Below, in pieces: positions 15,421-15,862 of a DNA stretch of 15,862 nucleotides (positions are counted from its first letter, which is position 1; every line of letters starts with the position of its first letter). A program made the translations under genes and the position numbers. The DNA comes from CAZYWA01 sp964650975 [NCBI: uncultured bacterium] (GTDB lineage: Bacteria; JADJOY01). The notes below the pieces were generated by a model. That model had not been told where the DNA came from and searched no databases. It was given only the letters and a program-made list of their open reading frames with translations. The stretch covers positions 1 to 15,862 of the forward strand of contig CAZYWA010000149.1 of NCBI GenBank assembly GCA_964650975.1, written 5' to 3'.

Positions 15421-15441
15421 GCCGGGTGCCGAGCACCCGGC
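15421..15441 (-). promoter_or_regulatory. Strong hairpin abutting the prfA start codon
   Basis: Arms GCCGGGTGC (15421-15429) and GCACCCGGC (15433-15441) form a perfect 9-bp stem with a 3-nt loop, inside the 49-nt rpmE-prfA gap. On the RNA its foot is only 3 nt before the prfA ATG, with no purine-rich Shine-Dalgarno between. No U tract follows, so it is not a classical terminator. It may limit initiation of RF1, or stabilise the 3' end of a processed rpmE message. Confidence 0.55.
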
Positions 15442-15466
15442 AAGAGATGGGCGAGCCGCCGCCGAA

Positions 15467-15670
15467 TCAGGCGCGCTTGGCGTACTTCTTCATGAAGCGA
15501 TCGACGCGGCCCGCCGCGTCGATCAGCTTCTCTTTGCCGGTGTAGAAGGGGTGGCAGTTCGAGCAGATCTCGACGTGGATCTTCGGGTTGGTGGAACCCG
15601 TCGTGATCTCGTTGCCGCACGAGCAACGCACGACGACATCGTGGTACTCGGGGTGAATGCCTTTCTTCAT
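15467..15670 (-). CDS. rpmE: 50S ribosomal protein L31, zinc-binding type
   Basis: Large-subunit protein at the central protuberance that bridges to the 30S head. The 67 aa begin [20 protein letters not shown]. Cysteines C16, C18, C36 and C39 (CSC and CSNC) form the zinc site, so this is the zinc-holding form rather than the zinc-free paralogue induced under zinc limitation. [20 protein letters not shown] (40-59) is the family core. The ATG at 15670 is preceded by GGAGG (15676-15680) at 5 nt. An in-frame ATG at 15718 overlaps the promoter -35 and is rejected. It is the first gene visible in the prfA-prmC-murA block, with a promoter just upstream. Confidence 0.97.
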   Translation of the reverse strand: MKKGIHPEYHDVVVRCSCGNEITTGSTNPKIHVEICSNCHPFYTGKEKLIDAAGRVDRFMKKYAKRA

Positions 15671-15695
15671 GACCGCCTCCGCCGGAAACCGACCA

Positions 15696-15723
15696 AGGGT
15701 AACAGCCGCCGGGATCATGTCAA
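15696..15723 (-). promoter_or_regulatory. Sigma-70-type promoter for rpmE-prfA-prmC-murA
   Basis: On the minus strand the -35 is a perfect TTGACA (15718-15723), the spacer is 16 bp, and the -10 is TACCCT (15696-15701) with an extended TG (TGTTACCCT). The -10 keeps the three most conserved positions (T1, A2, T6). Transcription would start near 15689, giving a short leader of about 19 nt that contains the GGAGG of rpmE. Confidence 0.65.
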
Positions 15724-15803
15724 ACCCGCGCCGCTGCGAACGTGCTCCTCCCCGATGACCCGCCCGGGCTTGCTGCAGGGCGCGGGCCTCACCTGGCGAG
15801 CGG

Positions 15804-15832
15804 TTGACAGCGTCACCTCTCGGTGCTCCAAT
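15804..15832 (+). promoter_or_regulatory. Possible divergent promoter facing right
   Basis: On the plus strand a perfect TTGACA (15804-15809) is followed, after 17 bp, by TCCAAT (15827-15832, 4 of 6 to TATAAT). It would drive a gene starting beyond the right edge, divergent from rpmE. No coding sequence on either strand could be supported between 15724 and 15862. The -10 match is modest, so this is tentative. Confidence 0.35.
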
Positions 15833-15862
15833 CGGGCGCCCTTTGCTCGGCCATCGCAGGGC

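Noticed and set aside
15671-15718. Upstream in-frame ATG that would extend L31 by 16 residues
   Set aside because: It overlaps the promoter -35, lacks a ribosome site, and adds residues absent from the family; the inner ATG has GGAGG at 5 nt.
15724-15862. C-terminal tail of an upstream minus-strand gene (a frame ending in TGA at 15813-15815)
   Set aside because: About 15 codons with no recognisable similarity; too short to support a gene.

Overview
This is a GC-rich, gene-dense bacterial window of conserved housekeeping genes. Every supported gene lies on the minus strand, so transcription runs from high to low coordinates. The lineage cannot be fixed from sequence alone. The strong G/C third-position bias, zinc-type L31, S21 next to primase and sigma-70, and the order rpmE-prfA-prmC-murA followed by his genes suggest a high-GC Gram-negative-type bacterium (Deltaproteobacteria/Myxococcota-like, FCB-group or a similar uncultivated phylum). 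That is inference.

In transcription order the window holds four blocks. (1) 15.7-12.2 kb: rpmE (L31), prfA (RF1), prmC (RF1/RF2 glutamine methyltransferase) and murA (first committed step of peptidoglycan synthesis). A good sigma-70-type promoter sits just upstream of rpmE. (2) 12.1-9.5 kb: a three-gene module of a membrane-anchored helical-repeat (TPR-like) protein, an ABC ATPase and a six-helix ABC-2 permease, joined by 4-bp ATGA overlaps. (3) 9.5-3.8 kb: a compact histidine cluster hisD-hisC-hisB-hisH-hisA-hisF-hisI. It lacks hisG and hisE; the ABC module sits between murA and hisD, where hisG is found in some relatives. (4) 3.75-0 kb: the macromolecular synthesis operon rpsU-dnaG-rpoD, with its own promoter, a structured leader, a hairpin-rich rpsU-dnaG spacer and a 5'-complete rpoD cut by the left window edge.

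Six gene pairs overlap by 4 bp (ATGA or GTGA), which implies translational coupling: prfA/prmC, TPR/ATPase, ATPase/permease, hisD/hisC, hisH/hisA and hisA/hisF. Control elements seen directly are two strong promoters, a perfect 14-bp palindrome over the predicted rpsU start site, hairpins directly before the rpsU ribosome binding site and the prfA start codon, and a possible attenuator between rpsU and dnaG.

There is no RNA gene, CRISPR array, insertion sequence or phage gene. The least ordinary items are the ABC/TPR module in place of hisG, the pseudopilin-like tail of its TPR protein, the promoter palindrome, and a 22-codon mini-ORF that bridges dnaG and rpoD exactly.
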